From assembly GCA_036398215.1 (NCBI GenBank), contig DASWHK010000015.1, positions 1 to 34,398 on the forward strand: a DNA stretch of 34,398 nucleotides, in the 5' to 3' direction. Positions within the stretch are counted from its first letter, which is position 1. The number at the start of each line of letters is the position of its first letter. Made by a program: the position numbers and the translations under genes. This document shows, piece by piece, positions 5,848 through 13,764 of the stretch. This stretch comes from DASWHK01 sp036398215. Its GTDB lineage: Bacteria > Acidobacteriota > UBA890. The notes below the pieces were generated by a model. The model was not told the DNA's origin. It saw only the letters and a list, made by a program, of their open reading frames with translations, and ran no database searches.

Positions 5848-8063
5848 TCGATCAGCCGCTCGAACGGCCGGCGCAACCGTGGGATCGGGCCGCGGCGGCC
5901 GCCGGTCTGAGCGTCGAGACCGGCGACGACGGGGTCGCGGTCGTCGAGTTCGACGAGCCGGGGGGCCCGCACAACCGCCTCACGCCGGAGCTGCTGGAGC
6001 GGCTCGGCGCGGTGCTCGACGACCTCCGCCGGCAGGCCGCGCAAGGTTCTTTGGAGGGTGTCGTGTTCGCGTCGGCGAAGCCGGACTCGTTCATCGCCGG
6101 CGTCGATGTGGCGGCGATCGCGGCGATCCGGGACGAAGCGGCGGCCACGGCGACGACGCGGCGCGGCCAGGAGATCTTCGAGAAGATCGCCGAGCTCGGG
6201 GTGCCGACGCTGGCGGCGATCAACGGCACCTGCCTGGGAGGCGCCACCGAGATGGCCCTGGCCTGCACCCGGCGGCTGGCCGCCGACAGCCCCGCGGTCG
6301 AGATCGGCCTCCCAGAGGTCAATCTCGGCATCTTCCCAGGCTTCGGAGGCACCCAGCGGCTGCCGCGCACGATCTCGCTGGAACGGGCGCTGCCGATGAT
6401 TCTCGCCGGCAAGCCGGTGGACGCTCGCAAGGCGCGGCGCATCGGGTTGATCGACGCCGTCGTCCCGGCGCCGCTGCTGCTCGCCGAGGCCCGCCGCCAG
6501 GTCTTGCAGCCATCGCGCGCGCGCCGCCGGGCGCCGGACGACCGCGGCGCGCTGCGTGTCATCCGTCGCTGGCTGCTCGAGGGGCAGCCGCTGGGACGGG
6601 CGCTGATCTTGCGGCAGGCGCGCCGCAGCGTCCTGTCGCGGGGCGGCGGCCACTACCCGGCGCCGCTACGGGCGCTCGAGACGATCCGGCGCGGCCTGCG
6701 AATGCCGCTCGCCGACGCTCTGGCGCTGGAGGCGGCCGAGGTCGGCAAGCTGGTGGTTTCGCCGGTGGCCCGCAACTTGATCGGCATCTTCTTTTCGCGC
6801 CAGGCGGCGCGCCGCGCGGCTCGCGACGGAGAGCTGCCGGGGGTGCGCCGGTCTCCGCCGCGGCCGGTCGACAAGCTCGCCGTCGTCGGCGCCGGCGTCA
6901 TGGGCGGCGGCATCGCCCAGGTGGCGGCCTACAGCGGCATCCGCGTGCGCCTGAAGGACGTCGTCGGCGAAGCGCTGACCGCCGGCCTCGAGGTCGCCCA
7001 CGAGCGCTTCGAAGAGCGGCGCCGGGCCGGCCGGCTGAGCGCCGCGGAGGTCGCCCGCGGCCTCGGACTGATCAGCCCGACGCTGCAGTACACGGGCTTC
7101 GGCACCGCCGACCTCGTCATCGAGGCGGTGGTCGAGCGCCTCGACGTCAAGCGCACGGTGCTCGCCGAGATCGAGGCGGTCGTCGCCGCCGACGCGGTGC
7201 TGGCGACCAACACGTCGTCGCTGACGCTGGCGGCGATGGGCGCGGGGCTGCAGCGTCCGCAGCGCCTGGTCGGTCTGCACTTCTTCAATCCGGTGCATCG
7301 CATGCCCCTGGTCGAGGTGGTCCGCGGCGAGCGCTCGGACCCGCAGGCCTTGGCGACCGCCGCGGCGTTCGCGCAAAGGCTCGGCAAGGTGCCGGTGATC
7401 GTCGCCGACGCGCCGGGGTTCTTCGTCAACCGGGTGCTGACGCCGTATCTCAACGAGGCCCTGCTGCTGCTCGAGGCCGGCGCCGGGATCGCCCGCATCG
7501 ACGCGGCGCTGCGCGGCTTCGGGATGCCGATGGGGCCGCTGCGATTGCTCGACGAGATCGGTCTCGACATCTCCGACCACGTCGCCACCGCGATCGCGCC
7601 GTTGTTCGGCGACCGCCTGCCGGCGGCGAGCGCCACCAAGCGTCTGCGGGAGTCCGGCCGGCTGGGCCGCAAGAACGGCCGCGGCTTCTACCGCCACGGG
7701 AGCGGCAAGCCCGAGCCCGACCCTGAGGTGGAGGCGATGTTCCGGGGCGGCGGGGCGCCGCCCGCCGGCGACGAGATCGTCGACCGCTGCGTCCTGCTGA
7801 TGCTCAACGAGACCTGCCGGGCCCTGGCCGAGGGGATCGTCGCCTCGCCGCGCCTGGCCGACCTGGCGCTGGTGATGGGAACCGGCTTCGCACCTTTCCG
7901 CGGCGGCATCCTGAGGTACGCGGACGAGTCCGGCCTGGCGGCGCTCACCGATCGCATGAGGGCGCTCGCCGAGCGGCTGGGGCCGCGCTTCGCTCCCGCC
8001 GAGCGATTGGCCGAGACCGCCGCCGAAGGTTCGTTTTACGGCGCCGACTGGCCGGCGCCCTGA
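5844..8063 (+). CDS. fadJ: Fatty-acid oxidation multifunctional protein: enoyl-CoA hydratase / 3-hydroxyacyl-CoA dehydrogenase
   Basis: The 739-residue two-enzyme fusion matches FadJ/FadB alpha subunits in length. The N-terminal crotonase domain (about 20-250) has the oxyanion-hole segment INGTCLGGATEMALAC with Glu136, and the second catalytic Glu158 in LPEVNLGIFPGFGGTQ. The NAD-binding 3-hydroxyacyl-CoA dehydrogenase domain starts at the GxGxxG of VVGAGVMGGGIAQ (349-354), then ATNTSSL and the catalytic His479 in GLHFFNPVHRMPLVEVV. Two C-terminal helical domains follow (DAPGFFVNRVLTPYLNEAL, and a repeat from about 640). ATG 5844 overlaps the thiolase stop. It catalyses hydration and NAD-dependent oxidation of enoyl-CoA and likely works in a complex with the FadI-type thiolase encoded just upstream. 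The order ligase-thiolase-hydratase/dehydrogenase is unusual but coherent. Confidence 0.93.
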   Translation: MIDQPLERPAQPWDRAAAAAGLSVETGDDGVAVVEFDEPGGPHNRLTPELLERLGAVLDDLRRQAAQGSLEGVVFASAKPDSFIAGVDVAAIAAIRDEAAATATTRRGQEIFEKIAELGVPTLAAINGTCLGGATEMALACTRRLAADSPAVEIGLPEVNLGIFPGFGGTQRLPRTISLERALPMILAGKPVDARKARRIGLIDAVVPAPLLLAEARRQVLQPSRARRRAPDDRGALRVIRRWLLEGQPLGRALILRQARRSVLSRGGGHYPAPLRALETIRRGLRMPLADALALEAAEVGKLVVSPVARNLIGIFFSRQAARRAARDGELPGVRRSPPRPVDKLAVVGAGVMGGGIAQVAAYSGIRVRLKDVVGEALTAGLEVAHERFEERRRAGRLSAAEVARGLGLISPTLQYTGFGTADLVIEAVVERLDVKRTVLAEIEAVVAADAVLATNTSSLTLAAMGAGLQRPQRLVGLHFFNPVHRMPLVEVVRGERSDPQALATAAAFAQRLGKVPVIVADAPGFFVNRVLTPYLNEALLLLEAGAGIARIDAALRGFGMPMGPLRLLDEIGLDISDHVATAIAPLFGDRLPAASATKRLRESGRLGRKNGRGFYRHGSGKPEPDPEVEAMFRGGGAPPAGDEIVDRCVLLMLNETCRALAEGIVASPRLADLALVMGTGFAPFRGGILRYADESGLAALTDRMRALAERLGPRFAPAERLAETAAEGSFYGADWPAP

Positions 8064-8089
8064 CCCCGTTTCTACTGACACACCGACAT

Positions 8090-8101
8090 CCCCCCGGGGG
8101 G
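8090..8101. other. C6G6 perfect palindrome in the fdhD leader
   Basis: CCCCCCGGGGGG is a 12-bp perfect palindrome centred between the fadJ stop and the fdhD start. It could be an operator half-site pair or chance in GC-rich DNA. The adjoining GGGGGGACGGAG may serve as a distant ribosome-binding region. Confidence 0.3.
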
Positions 8102-8119
8102 ACGGAGACGCAAACGCCT

Positions 8120-8923
8120 TTGCATGAGCCCATTGCCGAGGCCGGCATCCTCAAGATCGAGCGCGGGCGGCGCACCCATGCGCGCGACGCGCTGGCCGTC
8201 GAAGAGCCCTGCGAGATCCGCCTGGGCGGCGAGGCGGTGGCGGTCACGATGCGGACGCCCGGCCACGATGCCGAGCTCGCCGCCGGCTTCCTTTTCAGCG
8301 AGGGGATCGTGGTGGCCGGCGACATCGCCGCGATCGCCCACTGCCCCGACCCGGACGCGCTCCACCCGGAAAACGTCGTCGAGGTGCGGTTGGCGCCGGA
8401 CCGCCAGCCCCGCCGCGACTGGCGCCGCCACTTCTTCGCCACCTCCTCGTGCGGCATCTGTGGCAAGGCGAGCATCGACGCCATCGATGTCGGCGCCCCG
8501 CCGGTAGCTGACGGGCCGCGGCTCGAGGCGGCGGCGCTCGCGGCGATGATGCGGCAGTTGCAAGCCCGCCAGCAGGTGTTCGCGGCCACCGGGGGGTTGC
8601 ACGCCGCGGCGATCTTCACCGCCGGCGGCGATCTCGTCGCCCTGCGCGAGGACGTCGGCCGTCACAACGCCGTCGACAAGGCCCTCGGCTACGCGCTGCT
8701 GAACGACCGCATGCCCCTCGACCGGCACGCGCTGCTGGTCTCGGGGCGGACGTCGTTCGAGATCCTCCAAAAGGCCAGGGTCGCGGGCATCCCCATCGTC
8801 GCCGGCGTCTCGGCGGCTTCGAGCCTGGCGGTCGAGTGCGCGGCGCGTGGCAACATGACGCTGGTAGGGTTCTTGCGCGGCGCCGACATGAACGTCTACG
8901 CGGGCGCCGAGCGAATCACCTGA
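8120..8923 (+). CDS. fdhD: Formate dehydrogenase sulfurtransferase / accessory protein FdhD
   Basis: The roughly 267-residue FdhD family protein passes sulfur from a cysteine desulfurase to the molybdenum cofactor, making the sulfido ligand needed by formate-dehydrogenase-type enzymes. The hallmark CxxC is present as SSCGICGKAS (C111, C114). The conserved blocks MRTPGHDAELAAGFLFSEGI, GGLHAAAIF, REDVGRHNAVDKALGYAL and VSGRTSFEILQKA are also present. No ATG is in frame near the N-terminus; TTG 8120 is the best start, with a GGGACGGAG stretch about 13 bases upstream, and the true start could differ slightly. The oxidoreductase gene begins 6 bp after the stop, so the two are almost certainly co-transcribed and FdhD serves that enzyme. 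Confidence 0.93.
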   Translation: MHEPIAEAGILKIERGRRTHARDALAVEEPCEIRLGGEAVAVTMRTPGHDAELAAGFLFSEGIVVAGDIAAIAHCPDPDALHPENVVEVRLAPDRQPRRDWRRHFFATSSCGICGKASIDAIDVGAPPVADGPRLEAAALAAMMRQLQARQQVFAATGGLHAAAIFTAGGDLVALREDVGRHNAVDKALGYALLNDRMPLDRHALLVSGRTSFEILQKARVAGIPIVAGVSAASSLAVECAARGNMTLVGFLRGADMNVYAGAERIT

Positions 8924-8929
8924 GACGCG

Positions 8930-11212
8930 ATGGCACACGAGCTGAGGCGCAGCGCCGCCGAGCGGATCAAGCACCTGTCGCCGTTCGGGCTGGGGCTGAC
9001 CAAACCGAAGCACTATCGCGACATCCTGCGCGTCCTGGCGCGCAACATCGACAACCTCGGTTACGGCTGGAAGGTGCTGCGCAAGGGGGCTTGCGACGGC
9101 TGCGCCCTGGGGGCCGTGGGGTTCCACGACTGGACGCTGAAGGGGCCGCACCTGTGCACGACGCGGCTCCACTTGCTGCGCCTGAACACCATGCCGGAGC
9201 TCGACCACCAGCGGCTCGCCGACGCCGCGGAGCTCGCCGGGAAGAGCGACCGGGAGCTACGCGAGGCCGGTCGCCTCGGCTACCCCATGTTGCGCGAGCG
9301 AGGAGACGCGGGCTTCCGCAGGATCCACTGGCACGAGGCCTACGAGCGCATCGCCGCCCGCATCGATCGCTCCGCGCCCGAGCGTCTGGCCTTTTATCTC
9401 ACCGCCCGCGGCCTGACCAACGAGGTCTACTACGTGGCCCAGAAGGTGGCGCGCTGGCTGGGCACCAACAACATCGACAACGCCGCCCGCATCTGCCACT
9501 CGCCCTCGACGGCGGCGATGAAGCCGGCGCTGGGAGTCGCCGCCAGCACCTGCAGCTACAGCGACTGGATCGGCTCCGACCTCATCGTCTTTCTCGGCTC
9601 CAACCCGGCAAACGACCAGCCGGTGGCCACCAAGTACCTGCACGCGGCCAGGAAGGCGGGCACCCGGGTGGTGCTGGTCAACCCGTACCGCGAGCCGGCG
9701 ATGGAGCGCTACTGGATCCCGTCGAAGCCGGGCTCGGCGCTGTTCGGCACCCGGCTGATCGACGATTGGTACCCGGTCGCCACCGGCGGCGACATCGCCT
9801 TCCTGTACGGCGTCCTCAAGATCATCTTCCAGAACGGCTGGCAGGACGAGGGCTTCATCGGCGCCCACACGACCGGGTTCGAAGGGCTCCGCGCCGAGGC
9901 GGAGCGCGCCGACTGGCAGCAGATCGAGGCAGAGGCGGGGTTGCCGCGCGCCAGCATGGGGGAGTTCGCCGAGCTGATCCGCGACGCCGGCACGGCGGTG
10001 TTCGTGTGGAGCATGGGAATCACCCAGCACGCGCAAGGATCCGACGCCGTCCAGATGATCATCAACCTGGCGCTGAGCAAGGGCTACGTCGGGCGGCCGG
10101 GCTGTGGCCTGATGCCGATCCGCGGCCACAGCGGCGTGCAGGGCGGCGCGGAGATGGGCGCCTACGCCACCGGCTTCCCGGGCGGCCGCGCCGTCGATGC
10201 CGAAGGGGCGGCGGCGATGGAGGCGCTGTACGGCTTTCCGGTCCCCGCCTCGCCGGGGCTGACCGCGCCGCAGATGATCGACGCGGCGGCGGCCGGCGAC
10301 CTCGACCTGCTGTACTGCGCCGGCGGCAACTTCGTGCGCACGTTGCCGCAGCCCGACTACGCGGCCGAGGCCCTCTCGCGGGTGCCGCTGCGGGTGCACC
10401 AGGACATCTTCTTGAGCCAGCAGCTGTTCATCGAGCCGCGCTCGCCCGAAGGAGCGGTGATTCTCCTCCCCGCCCGCACCCGCTACGAGCAGGAGGGCGG
10501 CGGCACCCAGACGTCGACCGAGCGCCGCATCATGTTCAGCCCCGAGATTCCCCGCCAGGTCGGCGAGGCGAGGTCCGAGTGGCGCATCTTCCTCGAGCTG
10601 GCCGCGGCCGTCGACCGCGAGCGCGCCGCCAAGCTCGCCTGCCAGGACGCCCAGGCGATCCGTGAGGAGATCGCCCGCGTCGTCCCCGGCTACGACGGCA
10701 TCCAGAACTTCCCGGGGGCCGGCGACGCGATCCAGTACGGTGGGCCGCACCTGTGCGCCGGCGGCGACTTCCCGACCGCCGACGGCAAGGCCCGGTTCGG
10801 CGCCGTGCCGCTGCCCCGAAACCGCCCCCGCGCCGGCCACTTCACGATCTCGACGCGGCGCGGCCGGCAGTTCAACTCGCTGGTCTGGGCCGACGTGGAC
10901 CCGATCAACGCGGCGCCGCGGGACGCGGTCCTGATGAACGCCGAAGATGCCGCGGCCATGCACATCAAGCATCTCGAGAAGGTCAAGCTGGTCAACGAGA
11001 GCGGCGCCTTCGAGGGGCGCGTGTTCCTGGCGCCCATCGCCCGCGGCAATCTGCAGGTGCACTTCCCCGAGGGCAACGTGCTGATCCCGCGCGGCGTCGT
11101 CGACGCCGGCGGCGGCGTCCCCGACTACAACGCCGAGGTCTGGGTCGAGGCGGCCCGGTTCCGGCGCCGCGGCCGGCCGACCGCCGACCGTGGCCCGCTG
11201 CCGCGCGTCTGA
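8930..11212 (+). CDS. Formate-dehydrogenase-like molybdopterin oxidoreductase, FdhF/YdeP (TIGR01701-like) family
   Basis: The 760-residue cytosolic protein has no twin-arginine signal. An N-terminal cysteine pair C55/C58 (CDGC) plus C76 could hold a reduced iron-sulfur motif. The molybdenum ligand position is Cys189-His190 in ARICHSPST, where E. coli FdhH has selenocysteine-His. Later motifs are DLIVFLGSNPANDQP, VWSMGITQHAQGSDAV, PIRGHSGVQGGAEMG and a C-terminal MopB-type pterin-binding domain with STRRGRQFNSLVW. Length and motifs match the E. coli YdeP clade (759 aa), which is related to formate dehydrogenases but whose substrate is not settled in most bacteria. FdhD directly upstream supports a sulfurated Mo/W centre. 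No electron-transfer subunit is encoded nearby, so the partner is unknown. The stop codon is duplicated downstream in a 39-bp repeat. Confidence 0.88.
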   Translation: MAHELRRSAAERIKHLSPFGLGLTKPKHYRDILRVLARNIDNLGYGWKVLRKGACDGCALGAVGFHDWTLKGPHLCTTRLHLLRLNTMPELDHQRLADAAELAGKSDRELREAGRLGYPMLRERGDAGFRRIHWHEAYERIAARIDRSAPERLAFYLTARGLTNEVYYVAQKVARWLGTNNIDNAARICHSPSTAAMKPALGVAASTCSYSDWIGSDLIVFLGSNPANDQPVATKYLHAARKAGTRVVLVNPYREPAMERYWIPSKPGSALFGTRLIDDWYPVATGGDIAFLYGVLKIIFQNGWQDEGFIGAHTTGFEGLRAEAERADWQQIEAEAGLPRASMGEFAELIRDAGTAVFVWSMGITQHAQGSDAVQMIINLALSKGYVGRPGCGLMPIRGHSGVQGGAEMGAYATGFPGGRAVDAEGAAAMEALYGFPVPASPGLTAPQMIDAAAAGDLDLLYCAGGNFVRTLPQPDYAAEALSRVPLRVHQDIFLSQQLFIEPRSPEGAVILLPARTRYEQEGGGTQTSTERRIMFSPEIPRQVGEARSEWRIFLELAAAVDRERAAKLACQDAQAIREEIARVVPGYDGIQNFPGAGDAIQYGGPHLCAGGDFPTADGKARFGAVPLPRNRPRAGHFTISTRRGRQFNSLVWADVDPINAAPRDAVLMNAEDAAAMHIKHLEKVKLVNESGAFEGRVFLAPIARGNLQVHFPEGNVLIPRGVVDAGGGVPDYNAEVWVEAARFRRRGRPTADRGPLPRV

Positions 11213-11273
11213 CTCGTCCGTCAGACTTGGTGGCCGCTACGGCGCGGCTGACTCGCCCGTCAGGACCTGGTGG
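11206..11273 (+). repeat. Tandem duplication spanning the oxidoreductase stop codon (period 39)
   Basis: TGACTCGTCCGTCAG at 11210 recurs as TGACTCGCCCGTCAG at 11249, each followed by a near-identical (G)ACYTGGTGG. The first copy includes the TGA stop of the upstream gene and the second TGA is in the same frame. This is the same arrangement as at the cdo stop, with a different sequence. Confidence 0.75.
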
Positions 11274-11306
11274 AAGTGTGATGGGGCTGGGCGTCGGTCT
11301 TGCGCC
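11256..11306 (-). repeat. Dispersed repeat, copy 2 of 3 (reverse orientation)
   Basis: On the minus strand this reads CGCAAG (11304-11299), CATCACAC 21 bases on (11283-11276), then TTCCACCAGGTCCTGACGG. It overlaps the second half of the 39-bp tandem duplication, so part of the dispersed repeat has itself been duplicated. Confidence 0.6.
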
Positions 11307-11333
11307 TCCACCACGGCCTGCCAACGCGCGCCC

Positions 11334-11342
11334 TGCTACCAT
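11334..11342 (+). promoter_or_regulatory. Candidate extended -10 promoter for the patatin gene
   Basis: TGCTACCAT fits TG-n-TAnnnT (extended -10). No -35 is evident at 17 bp. It predicts a leader of about 50 bases that carries the hairpin at 11365-11383. Confidence 0.3.
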
Positions 11343-11364
11343 CTCGCCACCGTGTTTCCCGCCT

Positions 11365-11383
11365 AGGAGGCCAACGGCCTCCT
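11365..11383 (+). promoter_or_regulatory. Leader hairpin containing an AGGAGG sequence, upstream of the patatin gene
   Basis: AGGAGGCC-AAC-GGCCTCCT is a perfect 8-bp inverted repeat with a 3-base loop. The 5' arm is the only strong Shine-Dalgarno-like sequence before ATG 11398, but it ends 27 bases away, too far for direct use. The hairpin could tune translation or mRNA stability. There is no T-tract, so it is not a terminator. Confidence 0.45.
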
Positions 11384-11397
11384 GAAGCCCTTCGCCC

Positions 11398-12330
11398 ATG
11401 ATTGTTCGCGGCAACCAGAAGCTGGTGCGCGTCGGCCTCGCCTTGTCGGGCGGCGGCGGCCGGGGTCTCGCGCAGGTCGGCGTCTTGAAGCACCTGGAGG
11501 CGGCCGAGATCCCGATCGACCTGATCGTCGGCAGCAGCATCGGGGCGATCATCGGTGGCACCTACGCGTGCTGGCCCGACGCCGGGGAGCTCGAGCGCCG
11601 CATCGTCGAGTTCGTCACCGGCAAGTACATGGAGGGAATCAACCTGGCGATGGTGCGCCGCCTCGGCGGGCGGCCGACCATCGACGGGCCGAGCCTCGAA
11701 GACCCCGGCCTCGGGGCAAGGATCCAGGCCTCGATCCGCGGCCTGTACGCATCGCACCTGGCGCTGTCGCGCCGCTCGGTGCTCAGCGGTGAGCGGGTCC
11801 GGCGGGTGCTCGAAGACCTGTTCGAGGAGAAGACGTTCGACGAGACCAAGATCCCTTTCGGGGCCGTCGCCGTCGACCTGAACGCCGGCCGCGAGGTGAT
11901 CATCCGCAGCGGGCCGCTGGCGCTCGGCGTCACCGCCTCCTCCGCCATCCCCGGGATCTTCCCGCCGGTCGAGATCGATGGCAGGCTGCTGGCCGACGGC
12001 GGCTATGCGAGCCCTGTGCCGATCGATGCCGCCCGCACCATGGGGGCCAACGTGGTGATCGCCGTGGACGTCAGCCAGCGCGGGATCCCCGGCGTGCGGC
12101 TCAGCAACGGCGTCGAGATCGCCATGCGCGCCAGCGAGATCAGCCTGATCGCCCTCGAGCAGGAGCAGCTCCGGCGTGCCGACGTGGTCATCGCCGCCAG
12201 CGGCCAGGCTCGCCACTGGAGCGATTTCTCCTTCCCCGAGGAGGCCATCTCCGCCGGCGAGCTGGCCTGCGAGAACTTGCTCGACAACGTCCGCGCCGCC
12301 ATCGAGCAGCGTGCCCAGCTGTTCATCTAG
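11398..12330 (+). CDS. Patatin-like phospholipase (RssA/NTE type)
   Basis: The 310-residue alpha/beta serine hydrolase has a Ser-Asp dyad. The glycine-rich oxyanion loop SGGGGRGLAQVGVL starts at residue 17, the nucleophile elbow GSSIG lies at 45-49 (Ser47), and the catalytic Asp200 is in ADGGYASPVP. The order and spacing match bacterial patatin-like proteins, and no signal peptide is visible. Known family role: lipid acyl hydrolase acting on phospholipids or acyl esters. The physiological substrate is unknown. ATG 11398 precedes IVRGNQKLVRVGLALSGG, the expected beta-strand entry. The TAG stop shares its last base with the GTG of the next gene (TAGTG), so the two are probably translated together. 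The leader carries a stable hairpin and a candidate extended -10. Confidence 0.9.
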   Translation: MIVRGNQKLVRVGLALSGGGGRGLAQVGVLKHLEAAEIPIDLIVGSSIGAIIGGTYACWPDAGELERRIVEFVTGKYMEGINLAMVRRLGGRPTIDGPSLEDPGLGARIQASIRGLYASHLALSRRSVLSGERVRRVLEDLFEEKTFDETKIPFGAVAVDLNAGREVIIRSGPLALGVTASSAIPGIFPPVEIDGRLLADGGYASPVPIDAARTMGANVVIAVDVSQRGIPGVRLSNGVEIAMRASEISLIALEQEQLRRADVVIAASGQARHWSDFSFPEEAISAGELACENLLDNVRAAIEQRAQLFI

Positions 12331-13679
12331 TGGGGACGGACCGCGCTCCCGTGCCCGGCGTTGCCGTGGCGTTGCTCGTCGCGCTGGCCGCCGCGGCGCC
12401 GGCGTGCCAGGCGTTCGCCCCGGGCTTCGCGGAGTTCGGGGGCGAGCGGGTCCGTGGCCCGCGGGCCCGCGCCGCGCAACAGGATGCCATGCTCGAGCTG
12501 CGCCTCGACGCGATGCTGGCGGCGGCCATGCAGACCCACGATGTCGATTGTTGGCTGGTCTTCGGAAACGGCCCCGTCGCCGACCCCCTCTTCCGCCATC
12601 TGACGGTTACCGGGACCTGGATCGAAGGGCGCGCCGCGCTGTTGCTGTGTCGCGGCGCCGGCGGGCTGAGCCGGCTGGCGCTGGGGCGCGGGCTGGCCGC
12701 CAATGCGGCTCTCTACGAGCTCCTGGAGGCGGAGAGCGATGAGCGCCTGGCCGAACTGCTCGGCGAGCGGCTGATCGCCGCCGATCCGGCCCGAATCGCC
12801 ATCGATCGCGCCGCTGGCCGGCCGCTCGCCGACGGCCTGAGCGCCACCGACGAGGACTGGCTGCTGGGCGCGCTGCCGGCGCAGCTCACCGCCCGCATGG
12901 TCTCGTCGGCGGCGCTCGTCGAAACCTTCCTGGCGGGTCAGCTCGAATCCGAAGCGCCGTTGTTCATCGAGTCGGCGCGGCTGACCGCGGCGATCCTCGC
13001 CGAGGTGCTCAGCGACCAGGTGGTCGTCGCCGCCGGCACGTCGCTCGCCGATCTCGAGTGGGCCGTGCGCGAGCGCGCCCTGGCGGTGGGCGGCGAGCTC
13101 GCCTATCCCCCGCGCGCCGCCGTCTATCGGTCCGGTCAGACGCTCGATCTGGAGCGGCGGATGGAGCTCGACCTGTTGCTCCAGCCGGGCGACCTCTTCT
13201 TCCTGTCGGCGGGGGTCCGCTACCTCGGCTACGCGAACCGCTATGGGCGCTGGGCCTACCTCTTGCGCGAGGGCGAAAGGGCGGCGCCGCCGTGGGTCGA
13301 GGCGGCGATCGGCGAGCTCGCCGACGCCGTCGAGGCCGTCGGCGAGGCCGTCCGTCCGGGTCTCGACGCCGCCGCCGCGGAGGCGGCGGCGAGCGCCGCG
13401 CTGCAGGGCTTCTCGTCGCTGTCGGCGAGCATCGCCCGCGCCGGCAGGCTGGCCGAGGGGCCCGCCGATCCGGAGTCGCGGCCGGCGGCACCGCCGTGGC
13501 ACCCGGAGTACCGCCTCGCCTCCGGCACCGGCGTGTTGATCACGGTGCGCTCGCTGGCGCCGCGGCCTGGGTTCGGGGAAGGCCCGCTACCTCTGACGCT
13601 GGTCGAGACCGCGCTGCTGACCGGCTCCGGGGCTCGATTCATCATGCCGCCCCAGCGGACCCCGCTGTTGATCGATTGA
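12330..13679 (+). CDS. Exported M24 (creatinase/aminopeptidase-fold) protein, probably inactive
   Basis: The 449-residue protein has a Sec-type signal peptide: VAVALLVALAAAAPA near 11-25, with Cys26 preceded by a non-canonical lipobox, so it may or may not be lipidated. The body resembles the creatinase N-terminal domain plus pita-bread domain of M24 peptidases. The segment LLLQPGDLFFLSAGVRYLGY corresponds to the family's 'GD..xxDxGxxxxGYxxDxxR' motif. Both metal-binding aspartates are replaced here (Ser293 and Asn303), and the late Glu-Pro-Gly motif reads ITVRSLAPRPGFG without the Glu ligand. It is therefore probably not a metallopeptidase; it may bind a ligand or be a scaffold. It is translationally coupled to the patatin gene by a one-base overlap. 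Assignment is by pattern only; an unrelated exported fold is possible. Confidence 0.6.
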   Translation: MGTDRAPVPGVAVALLVALAAAAPACQAFAPGFAEFGGERVRGPRARAAQQDAMLELRLDAMLAAAMQTHDVDCWLVFGNGPVADPLFRHLTVTGTWIEGRAALLLCRGAGGLSRLALGRGLAANAALYELLEAESDERLAELLGERLIAADPARIAIDRAAGRPLADGLSATDEDWLLGALPAQLTARMVSSAALVETFLAGQLESEAPLFIESARLTAAILAEVLSDQVVVAAGTSLADLEWAVRERALAVGGELAYPPRAAVYRSGQTLDLERRMELDLLLQPGDLFFLSAGVRYLGYANRYGRWAYLLREGERAAPPWVEAAIGELADAVEAVGEAVRPGLDAAAAEAAASAALQGFSSLSASIARAGRLAEGPADPESRPAAPPWHPEYRLASGTGVLITVRSLAPRPGFGEGPLPLTLVETALLTGSGARFIMPPQRTPLLID

Positions 13680-13764
13680 CCTCGAGCAGGCCGAAGCGGA
13701 AGTGTCACGACCTGCCAGAGGCGTGGGGCCCGCGGGACGGCGGCGCGGCGGCCCTGACCAACGC

